64,000 bases of DNA, taken from the NCBI RefSeq assembly GCF_032854445.1, contig NC_088307.1, positions 15,390,017-15,454,016 on the forward strand. The letters are read 5' to 3'. The first letter of the stretch is position 1. Every line of letters begins with the position of its first letter. This DNA comes from Liolophura sinensis. Lineage: Eukaryota; Mollusca; Polyplacophora; Chitonida; Chitonidae. Below the pieces are notes generated by a model. It did no database searches and was not told where the DNA came from. It worked only from the letters and a program-made list of their open reading frames with translations. Below, in pieces: positions 38,601 through 50,600 of the stretch. The position numbers were made by a program, and so were the translations under genes.

Positions 38601-41600
38601 ACACCCACTCATCATGTGCCAAATGTGGGTAACTGGTTTGGATTTATGGCAATGTATTAAGGCTCTCAGGAGGAAACCTGTTGTGTGATAATCACATCTG
38701 TGGGTTTCCCCCGGGCTCTGCCCGGTTTCCACCCACCATAATGCTGGATACCGTCGTATAAGTGAAATATTCTTAAATATGGCATAGAACACCAATCAAA
38801 TAAATAAATAAAATATTCACATCTGGTGTTTGATACTCACATTGAGTGTTTGATATTCCAGTCTGCAGTTTGATACTCACATGGAGTGTTTGATATTCAA
38901 GTCTGCAGTTTGATACTCACATGGAGTGTCTGATATTCCAGTCTGCAGTTTGATACTCACATGGAGTGTTTGATATTCCAGTCTGCAGTTTCATACTCAC
39001 ATCTGGTGTCTGATATTCCAGTCTGCAGTTTCATACTCACATCCAGTGTTTGATATTCCAGTCTGCAGTTTCATACTCACATCCAGTGTTTGATATTCCA
39101 GTCTGCAGTTTCATACTCACATGGACTGTTTGATATTCAAGTCTGCAGTTTGATACTCACATGGAGTGTTTGATATTCCAGTCTGCAGTTTCATACTCAC
39201 ATCAAGTGTTTGATATTTGGATATGCTGCATCAGATTTGATGTTAAAGCACATTAATACCTTGTTTTGGTTAATCACTGTAAAGCTGCAAGGCATAGTTA
39301 CATTTACACATAACCATCTGAGCATTTGTATGTAAGTTTGATTTGCTCTGTTTCTTTTAGGACCAAATTGCCAGCTTGATATTGACGAATGTTTGAACTC
39401 TAACCCCTGTGTCCACGGACAGTGTCAAAACACAGATGGCTCGTTCATTTGTCGTTGTGACAGGGGATACGAGGGTCGTCTCTGTGACCAGAATATCGAT
39501 GATTGTAATCCAAGTAAGTAGCAATTTAAGATGGAATAATCTTCAAGACCATCCCCAGCATCTGTCATACAATGTAAACGAACCCTTTGGAATCTTTCTC
39601 TCCCTCAACCCAGTGTCATTTGTATCTGTACCAAACATTACTTTTATCACTGCCTCTTGATTTATCGACAAGTTTTGTGTGTAAAGGAATTGGGACTCTG
39701 CAAGGTTTGATAAGGATTAATATACAAAATAGTAAATGAAATCTAGGAGAAAAATATAATTCAAGTACCGGTATGTTGGAAATAGAGCAAAAATACAAGA
39801 TATCGAATACTCTCAGATATCATTGTGAAAAATACAAGATATCAAATACTCTTGGATATCATATAATTCAAGTACCAGTATGGGGATATAGAGCAAAAAT
39901 ACAAGATTTCAAATACACTCAGATATCATTGTGAAAAATACAAAATATTAAATACTTGCGGATATCATTGTAAAAAAAAAAAACAGCTCCAGGGTATAAC
40001 TGCTGCTACAGTGGTTGGTTTGCTGCTGTTCCACCAATAAAGCTGTTAGTCACATTGATGATTGTGACTTGCACATATAAAACTTTAGGAAAATGGAAAG
40101 TTGAGCATATTAAATGGAAATCAGCATTAATCCAGCTAAAATACCTGTAATCTGCCTTGTTGTAGACCATTGTCTGAACGGTGGGACATGCATTGATGAG
40201 ATTGGCACCTACTCCTGCAGCTGTGTGGACGGCTTTGGAGGCAACCATTGCCAAAACGACATCAACGAGTGTGCCTCCAACCCATGCCGCAACGGCGCAA
40301 ATTGTACAGACTATGTCAACTCATACACCTGCACGTGCAAGCCGGGCTTTAGCGGTGCCTTCTGCCAGAGGAATGATGACGACTGCACTGCATCGTAAGA
40401 ACACCATCGTGTAATAAGTAAAATGTTGCCACACAAAATCGTCGTCATTGTATGGCTGCGATACTGCCGAAATAATGATTCCTGTTTCCACACAATAGCC
40501 ACAAGTGGCTTGTAGGAAGCTGTTGGCTAGTGGTCTAGTGTCATCTTTGACATTCATCTAAACCTTGACCATACACCTGGTGTAACGTTTATTATTAGTT
40601 TTGCACGCTGACTGAGCATTTCCTAATGTAATAACGTAATTACGTTTATTGTACATGTATTTTCCTCTGTTTATTACGGTTTGGTTTCCTTGCAATAACT
40701 TCTCCAAACATTGTCCAATTTTTTGAGAAGTTTTTTTGTACAGATTTGAAAACCAGTGTGATCTGTGTGTAAGTTTTGGGTACAGTAAATCTTCAACCTC
40801 TTAAGCACTTTTTTTTCAGTGGAATTTCTGCATACAATTGTGATGAAAATTACACAAAAATGATTGGTTTGTGTCGCTAAAGATACAAACTGCATGAGAC
40901 TGAGCAAATTATTTCTCTACAGGTATTTCAAAATATTGGTCATATTTGTGGTTAAAAAGATCGAGTAGTTATGGTATCTACTGAATTCCCTGATTCTCAC
41001 TGTCACCGATTCCCTGATTCTCACAGTCACCGATTCCCACTGTCACAGATTCCCTGATTCTCACTGTCACCGATTCCCTGATTCTCACAGTCTCCGATTC
41101 CCTGATTCTCACTGTCACCGATTCCCTGATTCTCACAGTCACCTTTTCCCTGATTCTCACAGTCACCGTTTCCCTGATTCTCGCAGTCACCGTTTCCCTG
41201 ATTCTCACTGTCACTGGTTTCAGTGCAATAACTACTCCAAATGTTGACAGATTGTGATAATATTGTGTGCGAGAGTTCATTTGGTGGCTTCTCAGATCAT
41301 CTTAAGAAACCTGCTTGATTCATGCATGAGTTTGGAAATTTAACCTGGGGTATAGACTCTCCAAATTTGTTTGATTCTCTTAAATGACCATCAAATTTAT
41401 TTTGTGCTCTGTATACTACTTCAGTTATTGTTATCAATATGCTTATTGCTATAACATCACAATATTATCCCACAATCTCTTATTGTTGGTTCACACTTGT
41501 CACATATTTTGTTCCTCTGAATGTAATGGCCCCCATGTGTTTGTGCTCACCCCAGGTCTTGCCTGAACGGAGGTACGTGTAGGGATGGGATTAACCAGTA

Positions 41601-44600
41601 TACCTGTGACTGTGCCCCGGGGTACACAGGCTCTAACTGTCAGCGCCACATCAACCCCTGTGACTCCAACCCCTGCCTTAACGCTGGCAACTGCTTCAAT
41701 CAGGGCAGCTCGTTCGTCTGTGATTGTCCGTACGGCTTCAGTGGCCCGCGTTGTGAGGTAAAAACTTCAATTTGGTTTAAGTATCGTTATTACAGGAGAT
41801 TATTATACTTTTAGGAAGGTGTAAAATGTGTGGGGCTAGCGCTTTGCTATCCCTAGATTTTTCCCAGTCTTTTGAATATCATTATTTATTGATTTCTGTT
41901 TACAAACTTCTGAATCTCTGATTTCATCTGCACAGGATTTTGTGGACTGGTGCTCTCAGAACCCCTGTAAAAACGGTGGAGTTTGCTCCCAGAAGGCTTT
42001 TAAGTACAAATGTACATGTCAGCCTGGCTGGACAGGTCACCTGTGTGATGTCGGTCTGATGTCGTGTGTCGCTGCTGCTAAGGCCAAAGGTAACTTAGTT
42101 GTGGATGAGATAGTTTCAAGAACATAATAAATCACCAGTTAAATATACCCATAGAAATATCGGCTCCGCAGTGGCTCTGGCTGATTTAGACAGCTAAAGC
42201 TCTTATCATGGAGGTTGTGCATGTGTTCAAGCTTACCTCTCACTGTTTCAATGTGGCTTTTGTCAAAGGCTTTTTTCTCTTTTTTGATACTGCTACTGGC
42301 ATAATGCTTCAGTGGCAGCAGCACTTTGGTGGCATGGACTCATCCATGCCACAAGAAGACAATATTATATGTACACACACCTAATTACTCCTCATCGTCA
42401 AATGACTGAAAAATTGTTAAGTATGACATTAAACTCCAAGCATGCAGACATATAAACGTAAGTGCCGTTATGTATTATGAGAAATTGGCAACCCCCATTA
42501 CTCTACAATTACTGTAGTGGTGGGGGTAAGATTCTAGCATAAGCACAGGATAGTTGTGAAGTTCAGTAATATGTAAAGGGAGATAACTCTACAGTGCTTT
42601 AAACATTTATCTGAAGATGAGATCTTTTGGGTTCTCCTATCCCAAGATAGTTTAGTAAGTGATTAGTTTGATGACTGAAGTGTAAGGTGTGTATATGATG
42701 TCCTTATCTTATGTTTCAGGGGTTTCTGTGAATGATTTGTGCCAAAATGGTGGCCAGTGTCGCAATGACAGCAATGCCCACACCTGCATCTGCCTGGATG
42801 CTTATGAAGGGAGCTACTGTGAGAATGAAATTGATGAGTGTGCTTCAAATCCTTGTCAGAACGGGGCGACTTGCCGCAACTTAGTTGGACGATACAACTG
42901 TACATGCCCCAAAGGTTTCCAAGGGATGGACTGTGAGCTGAATGTAGATGACTGTTACAACCAGCCGTGTGATAATGGTGGCACCTGTCATGACCTCGTC
43001 GATGGCTACCATTGCTCTTGTCCCCGGGGAACCCGAGGCCTGCTGTGTGAATTCAACGAGAATGACTGCTTTGAGGGCAGCTGTTATCATGGTGGAAAGT
43101 GCATTGATAAAGTTGGGGGTTATGAGTGTGAGTGTCAGCCAGGCTATGTGGGTCACCGCTGTGAAGGGGACATCAATGAGTGCCTCTCCAACCCTTGCAG
43201 TTCTCACGGCACCCAGGACTGTGTACAGCTTGTTGATGATTACCAGTGCAAGTGCAAACCAGGCTACTCAGGTGAGAGCTTTGTTACATCTCAGTGACTT
43301 TCTTTTTGAAATGCAAAATTATTGAAACTGTCAAAGCTTTTGTTAAAGTAAGTTGCCACGTTTCAGGCCAATTGACTGCCCCTACTCAAACCACTTACCC
43401 TTGGCCTTAGAAATTGTGGGTTCAAATCCCACTCTGTGATTTTTGGTCATTTGCTGTCACAATTCTGATCATTGTTGTATCACTGTGTCCTCTATTTGTA
43501 CCAGGACTTTAACTCTAATGCTCTCCTTGCTCTTAGGTCGCCATTGCCAGCAGAAAGTGAATTTCTGTCAGTCCAATCTTTGTCAGAATGGAGCCATTTG
43601 CCAGACTGGACCAACAGGACCGTACTGCGACTGTCCTGCAGTAAGTTGCCTTGCTAAGCTTGACCAGCGCCCTTTAAGTAGTTACCCAAATTCTTAAACC
43701 ATTTCCAGAGAGAACTGTGGGCTGCAGAGAAATAATTTGCACATTTTATAAAACTTGCATCTCTAATGACACAACAAATCATTTTTAGAACCAGTTTCAT
43801 AATAACTGTATAGGTAAACTCCTCTTTAGAAAGCTCTTTATTGGTTGAAAAGATTGAAGATTTATAGTAGAACCATTTAGATTATGCTACTGGCATGTAC
43901 ATTATTGGGCATTTTAGACCGTAAAGCATTGCTCTTGTAAATGTAACATATCACCCTGTTTCTCTCGTCATTGCAGGGATTTTCGGGAGACTATTGCCAG
44001 TACCGGTCAACTGCATGTGCCAGTCGGCCGTGTCTGAATGGCGGGCAGTGTCAGCCAGACACCCAAGGGTTTGTGTGTAGCTGTCCCCCAGGGGTTGTCG
44101 GTGTGTTCTGTGAGGAAGATGAGGACGAATGTCGCCAGAATGTCTCACCATGCATCAACGGGGGCACCTGTAGAAATAAGATAGGTAAGTCAAGACAGAT
44201 GTGGTGGTGAGAAGTAAGAGCTGCAAAGCATATGATTACAAATACAGTACAGTCCTCGCTGCCACGGCCGGTAAAGCGAGCGTGAACACAGGGTGACATC
44301 TAGGGCTGAGGCAGCCTTTGCCTGTCGTGCAAGCTTACATTCAGTTGCATGTCCATGAGACTTCAGTCAGTCACAAGATTGGAGTCATCAGACGATAGAG
44401 AGCCCGGTATTAGATAAGCTTACATTAAGATTGAGTCAGATATAAGATAAGCAAGATGGGTTCAGATAAAGAAGTACAGGCAGTAAGTAATACATACACA
44501 TGAAGAAGTCAGAAATAAGATAGCTGTTACACATATGTGTATGGGTGTTTCTTCCTCTTGATCCTATCCATTATAAGAAAAATTTATTGGAAAATGAACC

Positions 44601-47600
44601 CGAATAATTGTCTGTCAGAGCAAGATGATTTGGTTATAGAATTTCGGCCTGCTGCTTAAAAAGTGGAATTAAATGGTGTTTGAAATATGTGAACACAGTT
44701 CTATGACACAATGTTTTTCAGCTGGGTATGACTGCATGTGCCCTCGATTTTACACCGGTTTACGATGTGAGATCTATGACGTCCAAGCTTTGCCAGGGAT
44801 TGGACGCAAAGTAAGCACCACACCAAAAACCATCGAAGAGAGTCGGCAGATCTGTGAGAAAAACAACTGTGCCAGCAAAAGGGGCAATGGAGTCTGTGAT
44901 GTGAGTTCTTTCCCCTTGTGTTTGAATTTCTGAGCCATATGTTAGCCATGTGTTAGTAGTTGTGAAAGTGTTCACTTTCTGAAATGGCGCCAGAGTTAAC
45001 TTGTTTTTCTTTTTCTTTTATTGTAGGAGGACTGCAACAGCTTTGCCTGTGAATACGATGGGAAAGAGTGCTCCTACGGATTGACCCCGTGGAAAAACTG
45101 TTCCAATATGCATGATGGCTCTTACTGTTGGCAATTGTTCAGAAATGGTATCTGCGATGAACAGTGTAACAATGAGGATTGTCTGTATGATGGGTATGAC
45201 TGCAAGGAAATCCGGGAATGTAATCCTATCTACAACCTCTACTGCTCCAACCATTATGCCAACGGTCACTGTGACAAGGGCTGTGACACTGCCGAATGTG
45301 GATACGACGGTTTGGACTGCGATCAGTCCCAGGAAAAGTTGGCCACTGGAACAATGATCATTTTCGCTATAATTCCACCTGAGGAGTTTAAGAACAACTC
45401 TGTGAATTTCCTGCGTAACCTAGGTCATTTGCTGCAAGCAGTAGTAAGGATTAAGCGGGATTCTCAAGGTAATCTGATGATTTTCCAGTGGAACGTACCC
45501 AGTTCCCCGAATGTTGGACTGGTAGTGACTGGCCGCAGGAAGAGGGCCATTCCCACCAGTCCCTCCACACCTCGAGAAGGGTAAGTGGACAAGCCATTTC
45601 AGATTTCATTTTTGTATAAACATGATTTTGATTGAAGTATTATTCTTGTACAGATGTCGAAAGGTAAGAAAAAATACTCACAGGGTGTGTCCCCCCTACA
45701 AACATCACAAGTTAAATCGGGTGAAATACAAACTGCCATCGACAGTTTCATAACTGATTTAAAGTTCCTGTGATTATCTAAAGTTTCATATTACTATAGT
45801 AGTTCTGATCTGTACATGTATTTCAAACTTCCCTGCACTGTACTTTTTTTTCCTGTTTTGGATAAATCCAAATGTTTGCTAACAGAAATATTGAATTTTT
45901 TGTTTTGTTATATATCCTCCATTCCAGCTCTGAAGTTCATTTGGAAATTGACACGAGAAAATGCACCAGCAAGTGTTTTGAGAACACAGAAATGGCTGCT
46001 GAATTTGTTGTTGCTTCTCTGAAACAAGGCTGGAAGCCTGGGGTGGATATATACCGAGTTGATGGTAAGCATTCTGTTTCTGGTCAGATATTTGTGGGAA
46101 GGATGGTAAACAACAAGCATGTGGAGTCACATTGGGATACTTCTACCTCAACATGACACAGACGACTAATCAAGGCATTGCCTCATTGCCTCATTGCCAT
46201 GCCTCACAATTCTCCTACCATATCACTAAAATTGTTTGCTGTACCCAGTCTTTTAACCGGAAAATCTGGTCTAAGTATGGGCTTATGGTTACTGATATGC
46301 GGAGACTGTTGCCATCCTTAGTGCCGGAGATGTGTGCACCTCCTTATCACATTGTATCTGTATTACCCCGTCGGCAAAGCTCTCTTGTAATATCCGAACC
46401 CACTTACTGCATGGTCTGCCCACATGCTAAGACATTTATGCACCTTTTGCAACCATTTGGTGATCATTAAAAAGTTGTTTTTTGCGGGTAACCCGACCGA
46501 TGTGTTAAAATCAGCCTGACTCCAATTTTTTGGGTGGGGGCTCGAGCTGAGAACTTTTTTTTTCGTCGCTTTCCGCGTGTATTTCACCGCCGAAATCCAG
46601 GACATCGTCACAACAGCTGACCAAACCCCAAAGAGAAGTGCCTTTGATGTACCGATGACCGCAAGTTACCAACTGCTGCCAATACAGCGGAAAGCCATTA
46701 ACAGTCATTCAACAGGTAACAGGTAAGCTCAGAATGATTCCAAATTTGCAGCTTACGGTTGCACTAGGAACTACCTTATCACGGTTGATATTGAATATGC
46801 CTCTGTGATTTATAGCAAACGTTTTATTTTGAAAAGATGCTTACATCATGGTCTCACTTTCCTGTGGTAGGACTGTTCTATTGTGTAGTCAAGAAGCTTT
46901 AGGTAATTCGTGTCAATATTAAGTTTTGAATAATAATGATAAATTTTGTATCCAAAACGGCGAGGTGAAGTATGTGTGCTAAATACACTTTAGCTCACAA
47001 TTGTTAACATGGTGGTGGAGATTGTTATGTGATGAATTGATGGGTTTGACAAAGACAGCCTTTTGCCCCCACCCCCCACTCCCCCTCTCCTTTGAGATGT
47101 CAACTTCAGTTAATAGTGGGTTTGTCTGGTTTGTGCATGCTGGGTATAAACATTCTGACATAAGTGGACAGAATCCTCTAGCCTGAAAAATCTACTCGCC
47201 ACTAATTTCCAAAGAGCTGTTGTTTGCTTGTCCATTTCCATTTATAGTTAATACCCTGACCTGTTTGAACTCTACTCGCAGGGCCTAATCTAGCACTTCT
47301 CAGCGCCCGATTACCGGACGCTGTTGTTCCCTTTGCGTGCCCTTTGCGTCCCCTTTGCGTCAAAAAATAAATAAATCAATTGAAAATAAAAAACAGCTCC
47401 AATTCATTTTAAGGCTCAGATTACCTACTTAGTCAATAGACTCCGCTAGCCATTCGCCACATTAGTGTTGGCAAATATAATTTCTGTGTGGCGAAAGCGA
47501 ATTAGCGTCCCTTCGCCACAGTGGCAAAAGCAGTGGATGCCTTTCAACTTCAGTTTTTTAGGTTTAAAGTTTGTAAATTTACCCAAATTTAACGTTGAAT

Positions 47601-50600
47601 CCAGAATCAAGAAGGAATATTTGACTTCTGTTGTGGAAGAACTCAGTTATGAAAACAACAAAGTGTTTGGAGTGCATTTAAAATCGGTAATGTATTATCA
47701 AAGCAGGTGACAAAAATTGGTGCCGGGATAATTCAATTAGCATTCATATTGTATGGGCTGGGAATTACTTTCAATTTGCAGAAGATCTTAATGATAAAAT
47801 TCATTAGCAATACATACAGAAGCAGTTAGTTACAAAGTATCCACCTCCCCCCCCCCTTTCCCCAATCACACAAACACTTTCTGCATCTCTCTTTATATGA
47901 GAGCACTTCTCTTTCTCCTCTGGTCCATATTTTAGAAAAAAAATCTTTAGTACCACTGAATCACTGAGAAAAAAAGTAATTTCAAAGTTAATTTAAATTT
48001 AACCTTCCAAGCCAATACAAATTATTGATGTTGATTTTTACTATTTTTTTTTTGTCTCCTTACAGCTCCTTAATGCTAAATGGTATTTAAATGGAAACAA
48101 GCAGAAGGTTCAAGAAGAAGATCAGAAGATTTATTGACAAAAGTTTTCACGTTTCATTTTTGTGGTTTTGAGTAGTCAGTTGGTTGGACTTGTTTCACTT
48201 GACTTGTTGGACTTGAAGCACCTTGGCATTTGTTCTGAGTAGTTATGAAAGCAGGCACATTCTTCGTGTCTATATATCAAAGGTTATATTTTTACATAAA
48301 GGTGACAAATTTGGAAAAACCTTATGGGTTATTTCCATTTATACATGCATATTAAAACACTTGATATTAAAACCATGGAGACTTTTTTTTAACAAATTCT
48401 TAGAGTTGTGTCTTTGTTATACAAGGTTTATAATATTTTGGAATGAACAACCGACTTACATGCCTGGGTGGTGGACACAATTCAGAAATCAATACACAGG
48501 TTTATGAAGCAAAGGGAGGTAATTCAAGAGTACATAAATTATCTCCCTTGGAGGAAAAAAAAAGTGCCTACCCACCAACCCAAATAACTTTAAAAAAAAA
48601 AACAGGATTTGTTACCCGCAACAAACAACTTTTTAATGATGGCCTTGAGACTGTCCTTTATCAGATGTATCCTCAGAAAATCTCAGTCGAACTTGAAATT
48701 ATGGTCCGATTGAGCTCAATTGGTACATCAATCATGTTGACGTCTGTTGAAAATCTAACAGCAGTAACAGTGTGTCACCACCTTATTTAAGTATTACAAT
48801 CTGTAAAACAGTTCAGCATGCAAAGGTGGTCAATGATGTTGTTTTGAAATTTTATTCTGGAATGAAGTAGAAGCATGAAGCGTCAGATTCTTTTTAAAGT
48901 GAAAACAAATTGAAGTTTTGAGAACTGGATGTTCCATGGCACTAAAGGTCAACCACAGATGGGCATGCGCCACGCGTGAAAACGATAACTGTTTGTGTAA
49001 AATGACGTCCTCAGTGTATTTGTGAGTAGAGCACAAAAGTGAGATATCACTTATATATGTATATGCTACGGAACTGGCTAATTCAGACCATGAAGCCGTC
49101 GGCGAATGTAATTCACCTGACTTGGTTCATATTTTTAGCATGTTGGTAGAAGGCTGCGTCCCCATACCCATAGTTTACTATGGGAGGCTTCTCTGCGGTG
49201 AACTAGACCTTACCCAATAGTATCAATTAACGTCCAATTTCTTGACTACTCCCTGCCTTTAATGGAAGGTAGTTTGTAGTTTTTATGTGGCAAAATTTCC
49301 AAAACGTCTTTGTAAAAGCGGACTAATCTGCTGACTTTTACAAAGTCTGATCCTATTTACTATGTGAAGTTTGATTTTGCCTGGTTTCCCCACTCATGGG
49401 AATCTTTCAAATGTCCTTAGTGTACAATACAGAACGTATAAAGAAAGTCAGCCAGTGTCATTTTCCAAATCACCATCAGTAATTCAAACAAACCAAGGCT
49501 TTTATTTAAAGGATTAGTGATTTTTTATTCGTAGATAATTCCCCAATGTATATATTGTTAAACAGAGTTTAGAAATATTATAAAGGACACATAAATCAGA
49601 GTAATATGGCAGTGAAAATCACTAGACATTGAGGCTGGTTGTATGCATTTTTTTTTCACCGACACTCTGTCCTCTTCACTGAATTATGTGATATTAGTCC
49701 AATCGTTGTGAGCTGCAAAAACTTATCCATTTAATTCAGTGTTAAAAAAGCTACAAGAGTGACAAGAGTCAACTAAAAGCTGAAGTTTATTAACTAAACT
49801 AAAATTGATGTAGATCCAAATCCCGCCGACGTTCACATTGTACATATATTTAAATTGCATGCAGTTGTCATTGCATATACATGTCGGTATGAATTTTGAA
49901 CATCTTGAGGAACAGAGTGATTTTGATTGGTTTATCAGTTGGGACTGGAAGTTGTATTCATAGACAATAAATCTATCACGCCGTCCACAAGGGTTTCAAA
50001 TTGATACAGCAGTATATTTGCTTCTGCATAGCTAGAATCCATCTAAAAAATGACCTTGTTTTCATACAAATTATATCGATTATACAGTCTAGGCAGCCTG
50101 GGGCTGGCCAAATATCACCCTCTGAGCTATAAGGCTGGAGATTGGCCAGGGCAGTAAATCTGTTGTTTATGGTGAATTTAATGTCACTTCTATTTTTTCT
50201 CAGAAGCCATGCCGGTAATATACTGCTTAAACAGGTTTTTATCTTTATAATTATGATCAGCAGCTGAATCTGGACAGTAATCCTTGAAGTAAATTGCAGT
50301 GGTTCATGGACTGATTTTGTGCCATGTTGTGGCCAGAACTGAGGGAATGTTGTCAAAGGACACAAGGATATCTTGAGCAAAACAAGTGTTAGCCTGTTAA
50401 ACCATGAGTTAATTTGTTTGAATCAAACACGTTTATTGTTTTGTTTTCAGCAGATAGAAATGGTATTCCACAACCGAAAACAGATTTGACGTTTGTGTTC
50501 ATTGCTTGTGCGGCTGTACTGGTGATTGTGGTTATAGTGGTTGTGGTTTTGTCTGGAAAACGAGCTCGAGGTATTCAGTGGTTTCCAGAGGGATTCTTCC

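Larger units (their letters stand above)
38575..39360. other. Intron between EGF22 and EGF23
   Basis: It is almost filled by a 5'-truncated SINE-A (38701-38816) and a 40-bp tandem array (38821-39215). Confidence 0.9.
46464..48639. mobile_element. Candidate 2.2 kb element with 29-bp terminal inverted repeats
   Basis: The arm 46464-46492 (tcattaaaaagttg...gcgggtaac) recurs inverted at 48611-48639 with one mismatch. Inside are a T-rich tract, three tandem ccctttgcgt copies (about 47330-47362), a minus-strand frame at 46511-46708 and a possible two-exon gene fragment (47465-48137). This fits a decayed DNA transposon, but no transposase motif and no target-site duplication were seen. It could be a coincidental inverted pair from two repeats. 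Confidence 0.4.
46065..50450. other. 4.4 kb intron at the S2 position
   Basis: It contains a candidate element bounded by 29-bp inverted repeats (46464-48639). The rest (46065-46463, 48640-50450) shows no exon or named repeat. Confidence 0.8.

Noticed and set aside
38821-39215. CRISPR-like repeat array
   Set aside because: Units are directly adjacent with no unique spacers, in an animal intron. It is a minisatellite.
40978-41280. 100-residue minus-strand frame with VTVRIRES repeats
   Set aside because: It is an artefact of the 24-bp intronic array.
46132-46470. 112-residue frame just after the NODP exon
   Set aside because: The gtaagc donor at 46065 and the fit of the next exon show that it is intron; the frame has no similarity to Notch.
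48443-48790. 115-residue + strand frame across the right inverted arm
   Set aside because: It crosses the arm boundary and A-runs, has no motif, and looks accidental.
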